Origin: Tragulus kanchil
Taxonomy: Eukaryota; Chordata; Mammalia; Artiodactyla; Tragulidae
DNA length: 64,000 bases
Direction: 5' to 3'
NCBI GenBank assembly: GCA_022376925.1
Contig: JAIOJX010000004.1
Coordinates: forward strand, 175,675,501-175,739,500
Below, piece after piece: positions 41,521-50,600 of this stretch. Positions within the stretch are counted from its first letter, which is position 1; each line of letters begins with the position of its first letter. The notes under the pieces are model-generated. The model made no database searches. It saw nothing but the letters and a program-made list of their open reading frames with translations, and was not told the DNA's origin. The translations under genes and the position numbers were made by a program.

Positions 41521-42003
41521 GCTGCCACCAGCTGCATGAGGCCCTGAGGTCAGTGCTCCTTCACTGGGCTGTGCTGGGGTGCAGTGCTGTCGCCTCTCCT
41601 GGCATTGGCTGACGGGGCACCAGCGCCTGCCCCCACCGAGAGCAGCGCGTCCAACGCACGTGGCTCCGTCTGTCCAAGGTGGCGCTGCAGAACCAACCGT
41701 GGCAGAACGCCCGTGTGTCACGTCTGCTGGGATGGGCTGCACGGCCTCGGGCCCCGGCGCGGTGGGAGGGAGGTGTCACCGTTTGGCTTCACCAGAAACA
41801 GACTCCAGAGCGTCTGTGCGGGAGGCTCGCTGGGAGCGCGCTCAGCACAGCGCTTGTGGGGGCCGCAGGATGCAGCTGGGCGGCGAGGCGGGGAGGTCCT
41901 GCGGGGCGCGCTGGTGCGGCGCTGGTGCGGCGCCGGCGAGGGGGCGTGCCTCGGGGCTGGGAGACTCCCTTCGGCTGAGGCACACGGCTGTGAAGTGCAA
42001 GTG
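41521..42003. other. No gene seen
   Basis: GC-rich DNA with no repeat or exon that I can support. Frames of up to 255 codons run into the following SINE, which rules them out as genes. Confidence 0.45.
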
Positions 42004-42200
42004 TCCATCGTTCAGTCGTGTCCAGCTCTTTGCAGCCCCACGGACTGTAGCCTGCCAGGCTCCTCCATTCAAAGCATTCTCCAGGGAAACACTGGAGTGC
42101 GTGGCCATCTCCTTCTTTGGGGGATCTTCCTGAACCCAGGGAGGGAACCTGGTCGCCTGCATTGCAGGTGGATTCTTTACCAGCTGAGCCACCAGGGAGA
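42004..42200 (-). repeat. Bov-tA SINE
   Basis: Antisense Bov-tA: atcgttcagtcgtgtccagc, cacggactgtagcctgccag, gctcctccattcaaagcatt, ctccagggaaacactggagt, gggggatcttcctgaaccca, ctttaccagctgagccacca. Confidence 0.95.
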
Positions 42201-42490
42201 TTATGCTGTGAGTCCCCAGCCGCCAGTACCCCTGGAAACTGGGGAAACCCTCACGGAGGCCCCGAAGGGAGGCTGGGTGACTCACCACGACAGGTACCCT
42301 GGGATGTCACCAGCCGGGCACCGCGCGGGTTCGTGTCTGGGACGGCAATAGCAGCTGCCCCGGCCCTTCTGTGGCTCTGACACCCCCCACCCCCAGCAGC
42401 CCTGCCAGAGGACCCTTGTTGCCACTCTCACCCTGAGAGGCCGAGGCTCACAGGCCCTCCCGGCCGTACGTGGCAGCGTTACCTGGGGAC

Positions 42491-42675
42491 GTCCCTGCTG
42501 GTCCAGCGGCTGAGACTCCAAGCTGCCAACGCAAGGGACCCAGGTTCAATCCCTGGTCAGGGAACTAGGTCCCACATGCCCAGCTAAAGGTAGTGCATGC
42601 ACAGTGCACACGGAAGATCCTGTGTGCCGAAACGAAGACCCAGCACAGCCAAATAAATTAAAAAAAAAAAAAAAA
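42491..42675 (+). repeat. CHR-type SINE (copy at 43563-43747)
   Basis: Sense CHR: gtccctgctggtccagcggc, tgagactccaagctgccaac, cccaggttcaatccctggtc, gaactaggtcccacatgccc, acgaagacccagcacagcca, then an A-run. Confidence 0.92.
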
Positions 42676-43387
42676 GATTGGGGTTCTGACCTGAACGTGC
42701 CCTCCACACCTCATGGCCTCTGCTTCCCACCACAGACCCCGGCCTGGGTGTCTGCTGTCCCTTCTGCCAGGCTCTCCCTCTTCTCCGTTCAGGGTCCTCT
42801 CGGCTTCTGCTCAAAGCCGTGGCGGGTGACCGTTCTCGTCCTTCTAGCTTTGAGGCCCTTTCCTCTGGTGCGAGCCCCTTGCTGAGGTTACCCACGCCCG
42901 GCTTTGTCCCCGGTCTGCAGTGTGGGCTCCGCGAGGGCAGGATGTGTTGCCTGCCCTGCCAAGACTGCCAGCACGTTCCCCGGCCGGTGGCCCTGCACGG
43001 ACACCAGCAGAACTGAGCGGCACCTTCAGCCCCGCTCGGCGCGCCGGCCCCCCCCGGCCCCGCCAGCCTGTCGCGGTCCCCCGCGGCGCGGCCCGGCGCC
43101 TGGCCCTGTCTCTCGGTGACGTCCACGGGGGAGGGTCAGTGTTTGCTGGGCAGGGGACAGCGGTGTTGCTGGGGCAGCGGGGAGCCTGGCCCCAGGGGCT
43201 CCGCTTGGTGGAGTGAGAGAATGGAGTCTGACGAGGGACCGGTCGGCCAGAGGGTCACCTTGGGGCCTTTCTCCAGGAGCTCTTCCTCCCAGGATCAGCC
43301 CGAGGCGTAGCTGCTGCTCTCCTGGGCTCCCAGGGTGGGAACAGTTGCCTGGTTGTCCTGAAACGCCCGGGGAGTGAGGGGGCCCCA
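42676..43387. other. No gene seen (copy at 43748-44459)
   Basis: Contains an L2-like phrase around 42760-42940 (cttctccgttcagggtcctc, gtgtgggctccgcgagggca). The rest is GC-rich unique DNA, with no gene. Confidence 0.4.
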
Positions 43388-44459
43388 GGGCACCGCGCGG
43401 GTTCGTGTCTGGGACGGCAATAGCAGCTGCCCCGGCCCTTCTGTGGCTCTGACACCCCCCACCCCCAGCAGCCCTGCCAGAGGACCCTTGTTGCCACTCT
43501 CACCCTGAGAGGCCGAGGCTCACAGGCCCTCCCGGCCGTACGTGGCAGCGTTACCTGGGGACGTCCCTGCTGGTCCAGCGGCTGAGACTCCAAGCTGCCA
43601 ACGCAAGGGACCCAGGTTCAATCCCTGGTCAGGGAACTAGGTCCCACATGCCCAGCTAAAGGTAGTGCATGCACAGTGCACACGGAAGATCCTGTGTGCC
43701 GAAACGAAGACCCAGCACAGCCAAAAAAATTAAAAAAAAAAAAAAAAGATTGGGGTTCTGACCTGAACGTGCCCTCCACACCTCATGGCCTCTGCTTCCC
43801 ACCACAGACCCCGGCCTGGGTGTCTGCTGTCCCTTCTGCCAGGCTCTCCCTCTTCTCCGTTCAGGGTCCTCTCGGCTTCTGCTCAAAGCCGTGGCGGGTG
43901 ACCGTTCTCGTCCTTCTAGCTTTGAGGCCCTTTCCTCTGGTGCGAGCCCCTTGCTGAGGTTACCCACGCCCGGCTTTGTCCCCGGTCTGCAGTGTGGGCT
44001 CCGCGAGGGCAGGATGTGTTGCCTGCCCTGCCAAGACTGCCAGCACGTTCCCCGGCCGGTGGCCCTGCACGGACACCAGCAGAACTGAGCGGCACCTTCA
44101 GCCCCGCTCGACGCGCCAGCCCCACCCAGCCCCGCCAGCCTGACGCGCTGCCACGAGGCGAGGCCTGGTGCCTGGCCCTGTCTCTCGGTGACGTCCACGG
44201 GGGAGGGTCAGTGTTTGCTGGGCAGGGGACAGCGGTGTTGCTGGGGCAGCGGGGAGCCTGGCCCCAGGGGCTCCGCTTGGTGGAGTGAGAGAATGGAGTC
44301 TGACGAGGGACCGGTCGGCCAGAGGGTCACCTTGGGGGCCTTTCTCCAGGAGCTCTTCCCTCCCAGGATCAGCCCGAGAGGCGTAGCTGCTGCTCTCCTG
44401 GGCTCCGAAGGGTGGGAACAGCCCCTTGCCTGGTCCTGTCCCTGAAACGCCCGAGGAGC

Positions 44460-44849
44460 CCAGTGATGGGGGGCGACTACCGATCTGTGGCTTCCTGGCG
44501 CGTGTCCGGCGGGGAGGAGCAGCGGAACGCTGGTCAGGAAGGGTCCGCGGAGGGGCCTGAGGGCTGGGCCGGGGCCTGCGCGGGGGCTGCCCCTGCAGAC
44601 GGGACTTCAGTTGACACCCGTTCATTCCTCTGCTCGGCGTCACTCCTGACCCGGCCCTTGTGGAGCCTGGGACCCAGAGAACCAGCCTGGGGTTCTGCTC
44701 TCACCTCGTCCGCCGTCATGCTGGTGACCGCGAGCCAGCCCTTTGGCCTCTCTGGGTCTTGAATAGGAATACTAGGCCTCTCCCGGAGGCCGGGAGATCG
44801 CACCAGCCGATGGCCATCGAAGGACGTGGGCAAACCCCACAGTTCGGCA
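44460..44849. other. No gene seen; faint MIR
   Basis: A degraded sense MIR trace at 44640-44775 (gctggtgaccgcgagccagc, cctctctgggtcttgaatag). Otherwise nothing recognised. Confidence 0.4.
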
Positions 44850-44995
44850 CAAATGCTGATGATTTTCTCAGTGCTGGATTGTTTTCTGTTATCACTACTC
44901 TTCGTCTCCCAACTTCCATTTCTCTCAGCGCCTTATCAGGCCTGGTGAAAATAATTAATGTTTATTTGTTGCTGTTGCTGGCTAATTCCTCCTCC
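44850..44995. promoter_or_regulatory. Candidate conserved non-coding element
   Basis: An AT-rich, repeat-free block between GC-rich flanks: gctgatgattttctcagtgc, ccttatcagg (GATA-type, 44931-44940), ataattaatg (homeodomain TAATTA at 44952-44957), tgtttatttg (forkhead-type, 44959-44968) and ggctaattcc. Three factor classes within about 40 bp suggest an enhancer core. Confidence 0.45.
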
Positions 44996-45044
44996 TCCCC
45001 CCACATCCTCCTCGTTTCCCCCGGTCCCTGCCGCTTCCTGTAAC

Positions 45045-45235
45045 AATCGTAACGATGGCAGCCCCTCCCGCAGCGCCTGCCCAGGAGCACACCGAGGCAT
45101 GCAGTCCTCACGTCCGCCTCCTGACGCCGACACCGTTATCACCCCCATTTCACAGATGAGGAAACTGAGGCTCAGAACTGGCTTTACACCCAGGCCCTGG
45201 CTGCGGGGTCTGTGCTCTGAACCACAGTGCCCACT
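45045..45235 (-). repeat. MIR SINE
   Basis: Antisense MIR: ccaggagcacaccgaggcat, gacaccgttatcacccccat, ttcacagatgaggaaactga, ggctcagaactggctttaca, gtgctctgaaccacagtgcc. Confidence 0.85.
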
Positions 45236-45274
45236 ATGCTTTCTCCATGAAGAAAACGTGGCTGCGCTTGCCGG

Positions 45275-45525
45275 GATGGCTGGAGCAGGAGAGCTGGTGC
45301 TGGTCTGGCCCCCTGGGCACCTTGCTCCTCTCTCACCTCCCCTGCCCTTCCTGTCTCTCCGTCATGGCTGGGCTTCTTCCTGCCTCTGGGCCTTTGCTTT
45401 TGCAGGACCCCTTGCCTCCAAGGCTCTGACTCCAGAACTGCGTGTGGTTCCGCTCAGCCGTCACCTCCTCGGAGAGTTCACCCCTGGCTGACCACGTGTC
45501 CTCAAAACCCAGCGGCTCTGGTCCA
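45275..45525 (+). repeat. L2 LINE 3'-region relic
   Basis: Sense L2: ctctgggcctttgcttttgc, aggaccccttgcctccaagg, cgctcagccgtcacctcctc, ggagagttcacccctggctg. Matches the L2 phrase order (ctttgcacacgctgttc ... cacctcctcagagaggcc). Confidence 0.65.
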
Positions 45526-46204
45526 AGGACCCACCCCCCGCTGATCCCTCCTCTGCTGCCACCCCAGCCGCCGGGAGCTCAGCCGGCCTCGGTTGGTGTG
45601 TCCAGTGGGGGGTTTCAGCCTCGAACCTGGAGGCCAGAGGAGACTCTGCTGGATGAATGATCCGAACCTGGCTCTAGAACGTACCGCGTTCACTCCCGCC
45701 AGCCACTCATTCATCCGCCGCCCATTCATCCAGTCCCTCCCTCATTCAGTCTTCCCCTCAGCGCTCCTTAGGAGTCTCGGCTGCTCCTGGGCTCTGTGCT
45801 GAGCCGATCCTTCACCTGTGAAGGAAAGAGCATCTGTCCTTCCCTCTCCCCAGCGTTCCCTGGCCCAGGTCAGGCCCTATCTCTCACGTCCCTGCCTGCG
45901 TCCTCCCAGGGAGACCCTGGGCCCTCCCTGGACGTTCGAGGTCATCGTGATCAGAGAGCTGGCCGCTGCTCTGGCGCCCCTCCCGCCCTCTGCGCCTGAC
46001 GGCTGCCCCCAACCCCCGCCCGCCAGACGGGCCTGCCCCCAGCCTCTCGAGGAGGTGAGCTGTGTGTCGGGACTCACTTCCCCGGGGTGTCCTGAGTGTC
46101 TGAGTGTTCACAGCAGCCCCTCGGTGCCTAGAATGCACCCGGACACACACGAAGCCCCCCATCACCCTTGATTTTTATTTTTTAAAATTTAAGTCTAGCT
46201 GATA
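45526..46204. other. No gene seen
   Basis: Unique DNA with a compositional mix. Phrases near 45650-45750 (catccgccgcccattcatcc) resemble the ends of old repeats. No exon. Confidence 0.4.
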
Positions 46205-46402
46205 AGGCAGCGCCGTGGTCAAGTATCTGCCGACCGTGCAGGAGACACGAGAGACGTGGGTTCGACTCCTGGGTTGGGAAGACCCCCGGAGTTGGAAATG
46301 GGAACCTGCTCCAGTATTCCTGCCTGGAGAATCCCATGGACGGAGGAGCCTGGCGGGCTGCGGTCCGTGGTGTTGCAGAGAGTGGGACACGACTGAGCAC
46401 CC
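46203..46402 (+). repeat. Bov-tA SINE
   Basis: Sense Bov-tA: aggcagcgccgtggtcaagt, gggttcgactcctgggttgg, ctgctccagtattcctgcct, ggagaatcccatggacggag, gtgggacacgactgagcacc. Confidence 0.93.
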
Positions 46403-46489
46403 ACGCCGCGTAGTTGGTCCGCTCCAGTGCGGTGCTGCTCTCCGCTGTCCAGCAAAGTGACTCTGTTAGACACACCTGTGCTTTCTTTT

Positions 46490-47105
46490 TTAATGTTCTT
46501 TTCCATTTTGACTTATCACAGGATATTGAATGTAGCTCCCTGTGCTATGCTGTAGGACCTCGGTTATCCATCCTGCATGAGAGAGGTGGCATCTGCTGAT
46601 CCCAGGGGCCCCGTCCTCCCTTTCCCCAGCCCCGCCCCACGGGCGGCCACAGCTCAGCGTGCTGCCTCTGAGGACCTGTTTCGGTCTTGTAGATGGGCTC
46701 GCTTGCGCTGCAGTTTAGATGCCACGTATGAGTGCTGCCACAGGGGATTCGTCTCTCTGACTCACTTGACCCAGTGTGGTCGTCTCTGCTTGTGGCCGTG
46801 GTGCTGCCCAGGGCATGCTTTCCTTCTTTCCGTGGCTGCGTAGTATTCCATGGTGTGCAGATGTGTGTGTGTGTGTGTGTATACCTCTTCCCTATGCATT
46901 CTCTCTCGTTGGACATTTAGGTTGTCTCCATGTTTTGGTTATTGTGAATAGTGTGAGCTCAGGGGTGCGTGTAGCTTATTGAATTACAGCTTTGTCCAGG
47001 GACGCACCCAGGAGTGGGTTTTCTGGATCACGTGGGAGTTCTAGTTTTAGTTTCTGAGGAACCTCTGCACTGTTTTCCGTAGTGGCTGCCCTCCGTCAGT
47101 CTTTG
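46490..47105 (-). repeat. L1 LINE 3'-region fragment, antisense
   Basis: Antisense L1: cttatcacaggatattgaat, gtagctccctgtgctatgct, gtaggacctcggttatccat, gtagtattccatggtgtgca, ttggacatttaggttgtctc, ggttattgtgaatagtgtga, gtgggttttctggatcacgt. A (TG)n microsatellite at 46862-46880 has grown inside it. Confidence 0.9.
46862..46880. repeat. (TG)n microsatellite
   Basis: A run of about nine TG units inside the L1 fragment where the family usually has a TATA-rich stretch. Confidence 0.9.
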
Positions 47106-47174
47106 CTAAGTATTAGGAGGACTGAATTCTTTATGCCATTTCCCTCACTTAGATGCCATTCTCTTGTGTTCTGT

Positions 47175-47280
47175 GATTCCTCAGGTTCTTTTTTTTATTA
47201 TTTTTAATTTTTAGCAAATTTTGGCCGCGCTGAGCCTTTGTTGCAGCGTGTGGGCTTTCTCTAGTGGCTGCGCACCTTCA
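47175..47280 (-). repeat. CHR-type SINE fragment
   Basis: A T-rich tail at 47189-47215, then tttggccgcgctgagccttt, gttgcagcgtgtgggctttc and tctagtggctgcgc, the 3' part of an antisense CHR element, truncated. Confidence 0.75.
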
Positions 47281-47304
47281 GATTCATTTTGAATTGGAAG
47301 GGAA

Positions 47305-47530
47305 AATGATAATGATAGCGATAATAATTGCTTATATTTATGGAGCACTCGCTACGTGCTGGGCATTGTTGTGAGTATTTTTCGTGCGTGAATCCATCCA
47401 GTTGTCCCAGGCCTGGGAGGCAGGTGTCAGTGGCTCCTTTTCACGAGGAAGCGGGCGCTTTGTGCTGTCCCTGAGCCCGAGGTCTCAGGCCTCCGGAGTG
47501 GGAGGGCAGGACGTAAACCCAGCAGGGCGC
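47305..47530 (-). repeat. MIR SINE
   Basis: Antisense MIR: taataattgcttatatttat, ggagcactcgctacgtgctg, ggcattgttgtgagtatttt, gtccctgagcccgaggtctc, gggcaggacgtaaacccagc. Confidence 0.8.
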
Positions 47531-47944
47531 CGGAGCCTGTTTGCTTGAACCAGTCGTTACAGAGAGCAGTCTGTCCTGCTGAAGGAGGGACAGGCGGTCA
47601 GGGGAGCTGCCCCGTGGCACTTGGCTCTGTGGAGAGGACAAGGGTGTCAGGCTGCGTGTGCGTCCTGACCCGCAGGTGAGCTGGCCTTAGACACTGGGGC
47701 GGGGGCGGGGCCTCACGGCCGGAGCACATGGGGAGCCCCGCTCAGGGCCGTGGGGCGCTGCTCCCTCCTGGCCCGTGCTGATACTACCCCGTGTCCCCCG
47801 AGGGGCCGTGGCCTGAGTGGGGTGCCCCGGTGCTCGCTGGCACCGCAGGACCGTCTGTCTGAAGCCTCTGTCCGTCCGCTTCGGGTCAGGGCGCCCCTGC
47901 CCCCTGTCTGCCTCTGCACGAGAAGGCCTTAAATCCATTCCCGC
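47531..47944. other. No gene seen
   Basis: GC-rich unique DNA with an L2-end-like phrase near 47870-47920. No exon. Confidence 0.4.
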
Positions 47945-48090
47945 CCTCGCTCCTGAATTGCTTGTGTGGTTTTTACAGTTGCTTGGGGAACTGTAAGTCT
48001 GCGTTGCCTGACTCCTGTGTATTTAAATTCTCAGCCATAATGTTGTATTAACTCATTTTTTGCGGTTTCCTGGGAGCCCGTGTGTGCATT
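47945..48090. promoter_or_regulatory. Candidate conserved non-coding element
   Basis: AT-richer, repeat-free block: gaattgcttgtgtggttttt (RUNX-type TGTGGTTT), cagttgcttggggaactgta, gtatttaaattctcagccat, aatgttgtattaactcattt, tttgcggtttcc. Flanks are GC-rich on both sides. Confidence 0.35.
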
Positions 48091-48679
48091 ACTGGGGCGG
48101 TGGGGGAGAGGGAACGGCCTCGCACGGGGACAGACAGCCGTGAGCGTGGCTGATCCTGGGGCCTAACCGGGGTGGGCAGGGGCGCTTCGTGCGCCTCCAG
48201 GAGAGGCCTTCTCTGCCCGCCAGTCCAGAGGAGCCCCCCAAAGCTGCAGAGACCCCCATGAGGCTGGTGAACTGTAGATCCCGGTTAGGAGTGGCCCCGG
48301 GCCCGGGTGAGGCCCACGGGTCACGTGTCCATCGTTCTTTACCTCCAAGCGTGTCCGTCCTCCGCCGCGTCCCTCGGCTGACACGTGCCAGGCACCTGCT
48401 GCGCCCCTGGCCTTTAGATGCGGCAGACTCCCGGCTGGCCTCCCGAGATGGTCTGCTGGGTGACGGATACTGACCGGACAGGCAGGTGGTGCTGGGGACC
48501 GGGGTGGCCTGGAGAGCAGAGCAGAACGGGGCGGGGGGATGGGTCCTCCCTGGGGTCGGGGAGGTCACCTGGGGCCTGGGGAGGAGCGCAGAGACCCAGA
48601 GGAGGTCGGGAACCAGCCGAGTGGCTCTGTGGTGCTCGCCGTCGCGGTTGCTGACCGTGCCTGACCAAGGCCTCGCTCT
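48091..48679. other. No gene seen
   Basis: GC-rich unique DNA. No repeat or exon recognised. Confidence 0.4.
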
Positions 48680-48795
48680 GCACGCAACTGCTCATCCAGC
48701 CGGCGCGACAAGGCCATGGGGTCACGAGCCCATTCTACAGACGGGGCCCACAGTCAGCCACTGCTAAGTGGCGAGGCTGGCCTCCACTGTAGGTC
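48680..48795 (-). repeat. MIR fragment
   Basis: Antisense: ttctacagacggggcccaca, gtcagccactgctaagtggc, gaggctggcctccactgtag. Confidence 0.65.
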
Positions 48796-48829
48796 TTCCA
48801 GCGCCATCGTCTGTGTTCCAGCCACTGTG

Positions 48830-49340
48830 TTCCACAGCGTTCTGGCAGGAAGGGCCTTGCAGACGGATGGGACAGTACACGCAAAGGTTCAGGGGCCAGA
48901 ACGTGGATCGTGAGTGAGCAGAGCGGCCAGAACGCCGGTGTGGCTACAGCAGTGACTGGGTGTGAGTCGAAGATGGGGAGGATGGAGAAGCTGAGGGGCT
49001 TGATCTTGACCAACTGGGGGCTCACTGTGCTCCCTTGTCTCTTATTCTCGAATCAGGACCGCCGTGGGAGAGGGCAGAGGGGGATGGTAGACCGGAAAGG
49101 GCAGAATGCTGCAGCAGGGCAGGATCTCGGGGCTCCCGTGGGGCAGAATGAGCCGGAGGGAAACTCTTGGCGGGAGGGGCTGGGATGGGGGAGAGGGAAG
49201 CTTCCTGGGAAAGGCCCGGCTGTTGAGCTGCACCGCAGCCCTGTTCTGGCATCGAACAGCAGGACTGCTCAGCCGACTCCCTTGCCTGCCTCCGCCTGGC
49301 GTGAGGAAGGGGCTTCACGCTCAGCCCTGGTGGTTTATTT
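48830..49340. repeat. Probable ancient repeat then unique DNA (copy at 49915-50424)
   Basis: Start resembles the old element type (aaggttcaggggccagaacg, gtggctacagcagtgactgg, gatggagaagctgaggggct). After about 49040 it becomes unique GC-rich DNA. The 165-180-codon + frames here have no domain. Confidence 0.4.
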
Positions 49341-49344
49341 AGTT

Positions 49345-49440
49345 GTCCACTCACTGACTCAGTTTCTTCATCCAGAATATGGGAGTCCTGGTACTTGTGA
49401 GAACTAGATAGGACAATTGTAATGTCTGGTGCTGGTGGAA
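49345..49440 (+). repeat. MIR fragment (copy at 50428-50523)
   Basis: Sense: cactgactcagtttcttcat, ccagaatatgggagtcctgg, gagaactagataggacaatt. Confidence 0.6.
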
Positions 49441-49501
49441 AGTTACAACGCTGCTTACTGACCGCCTGCAGTCGCATTCCATTCTCTGGGCTCAAATTGT
49501 T

Positions 49502-49728
49502 GTTGGTCAGTCTCTTAGTCGTGTCTGGCCCTTGGTGACCCCAGGGACTGCAGCACGCCAGGCTTCTCTGTCCTTCACCATCGCCCGGAGTTTGCTCAAA
49601 CTCATGCCTATCGAATCGGTGATGCCGTCCAGCCATCTCGTCCTCGGTCGTCCCCTTCTCCCGCCTTTGGTCTTTCCCAGCATCAGGGTCTTTTCCGATG
49701 ACTTGCTTGGCTCAGATCATGTCCCCAT
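49502..49728 (-). repeat. BovB LINE 3' end (copies at 50585-50811 and 51746-51953)
   Basis: Antisense BovB 3' end: gttggtcagtctcttagtcg, ctgtccttcaccatcgcccg, gagtttgctcaaactcatgc, cgatgccgtccagccatctc-type text, ggtctttcccagcatcaggg, tcttttccgatgacttgctt. On the minus strand it still encodes the tail of the BovB reverse-transcriptase ORF (words RRGRPRTRWLDGIT and KDREAWRAAV are visible at 51720-51860). Present three times through two overlapping duplications. Confidence 0.93.
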
Positions 49729-49734
49729 TTTTTG

Positions 49735-49895
49735 TGCAGGTGAGGCTGTTTCTTTTTGGTTACATTCACTAGTTTATCATTTAGATTCCATATGTGAGTG
49801 ATATCCCACAGCATTTGTCTTCCTCCAGCTTATTTCACTAAGCATAATACCCCACCCCAAGTCCATTCATGTTGTTGCAAATGGCAAGTTTTCAA
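49735..49895 (-). repeat. L1 fragment, cut by duplication junction (fuller copies at 50818-51160 and 51962-52304)
   Basis: Antisense L1: cactagtttatcatttagat, tccatatgtgagtgatatcc, cagcttatttcactaagcat, attcatgttgttgcaaatgg. In the longer copies it continues with ctttttatggctgagtaata, gacagacacttaggttgcat and ttgggaataatgctgctacg, then stops. Confidence 0.9.
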
Positions 49896-50600
49896 CTGTG
49901 TTCCAGCCACTGTGTTCCACAGCGTTCTGGCAGGAAGGGCCTTGCAGACGGATGGGACAGTACACGCAAAGGTTCAGGGCCAGAACGTGGATCGTGAGTG
50001 AGCAGAGCGGCCAGAACGCCGGTGTGGCTACAGCAGTGACTGGGTGTGAGTCGAAGATGGGGAGGATGGAGAAGCTGAGGGGCTTGATCTTGACCAACTG
50101 GGGGCTCACTGTGCTCCCTTGTCTCTTATTCTCGAATCAGGACCGCCGTGGGAGAGGGCAGAGGGGGATGGTAGACCGGAAAGGGCAGAATGCTGCAGCA
50201 GGGCAGGATCTCGGGGCTCCCGTGGGGCAGAATGAGCCGGAGGGAAACTCTTGGCGGGAGGGGCTGGGATGGGGGAGAGGGAAGCTTCCTGGGAAAGGCC
50301 CGGCTGTTGAGCTGCACCGCAGCCCTGTTCTGGCATCGAACAGCAGGACTGCTCAGCCGACTCCCTTGCCTGCCTCCGCCTGGCGTGAGGAAGGGGCTTC
50401 ACGCTCAGCCCTGGTGGTTTATTTAGTTGTCCACCACTGACTCAGTTTCGTCATCCAGAATATGGGAGTCCTGGTACTTGTGAGAACTAGATAGGACAAT
50501 TGTAATGTCTGGTGCTGGTGGAAAGTTACAACGCTGCTTACTGACCGCCTGCAGTCGCATTCCATTCTCTGGGCTCAAATTGTTGTTGGTCAGTCTCTTA

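Larger units (their letters stand above)
42316..44459. repeat. Tandem duplication 10, unit 1072 bp x2
   Basis: 42316-43387 is repeated from 43388 (caccgcgcgggttcgtgtct). Copy 1 deteriorates over its last 350 bases: cggcgcgccggccccccccgg versus cgacgcgccagccccaccc, cgaggcgtag versus cgagaggcgtag, ctcccagggtgggaacagttg versus ctccgaagggtgggaacagcc. One CHR tail differs (caaataaatt versus caaaaaaatt). Confidence 0.95.
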
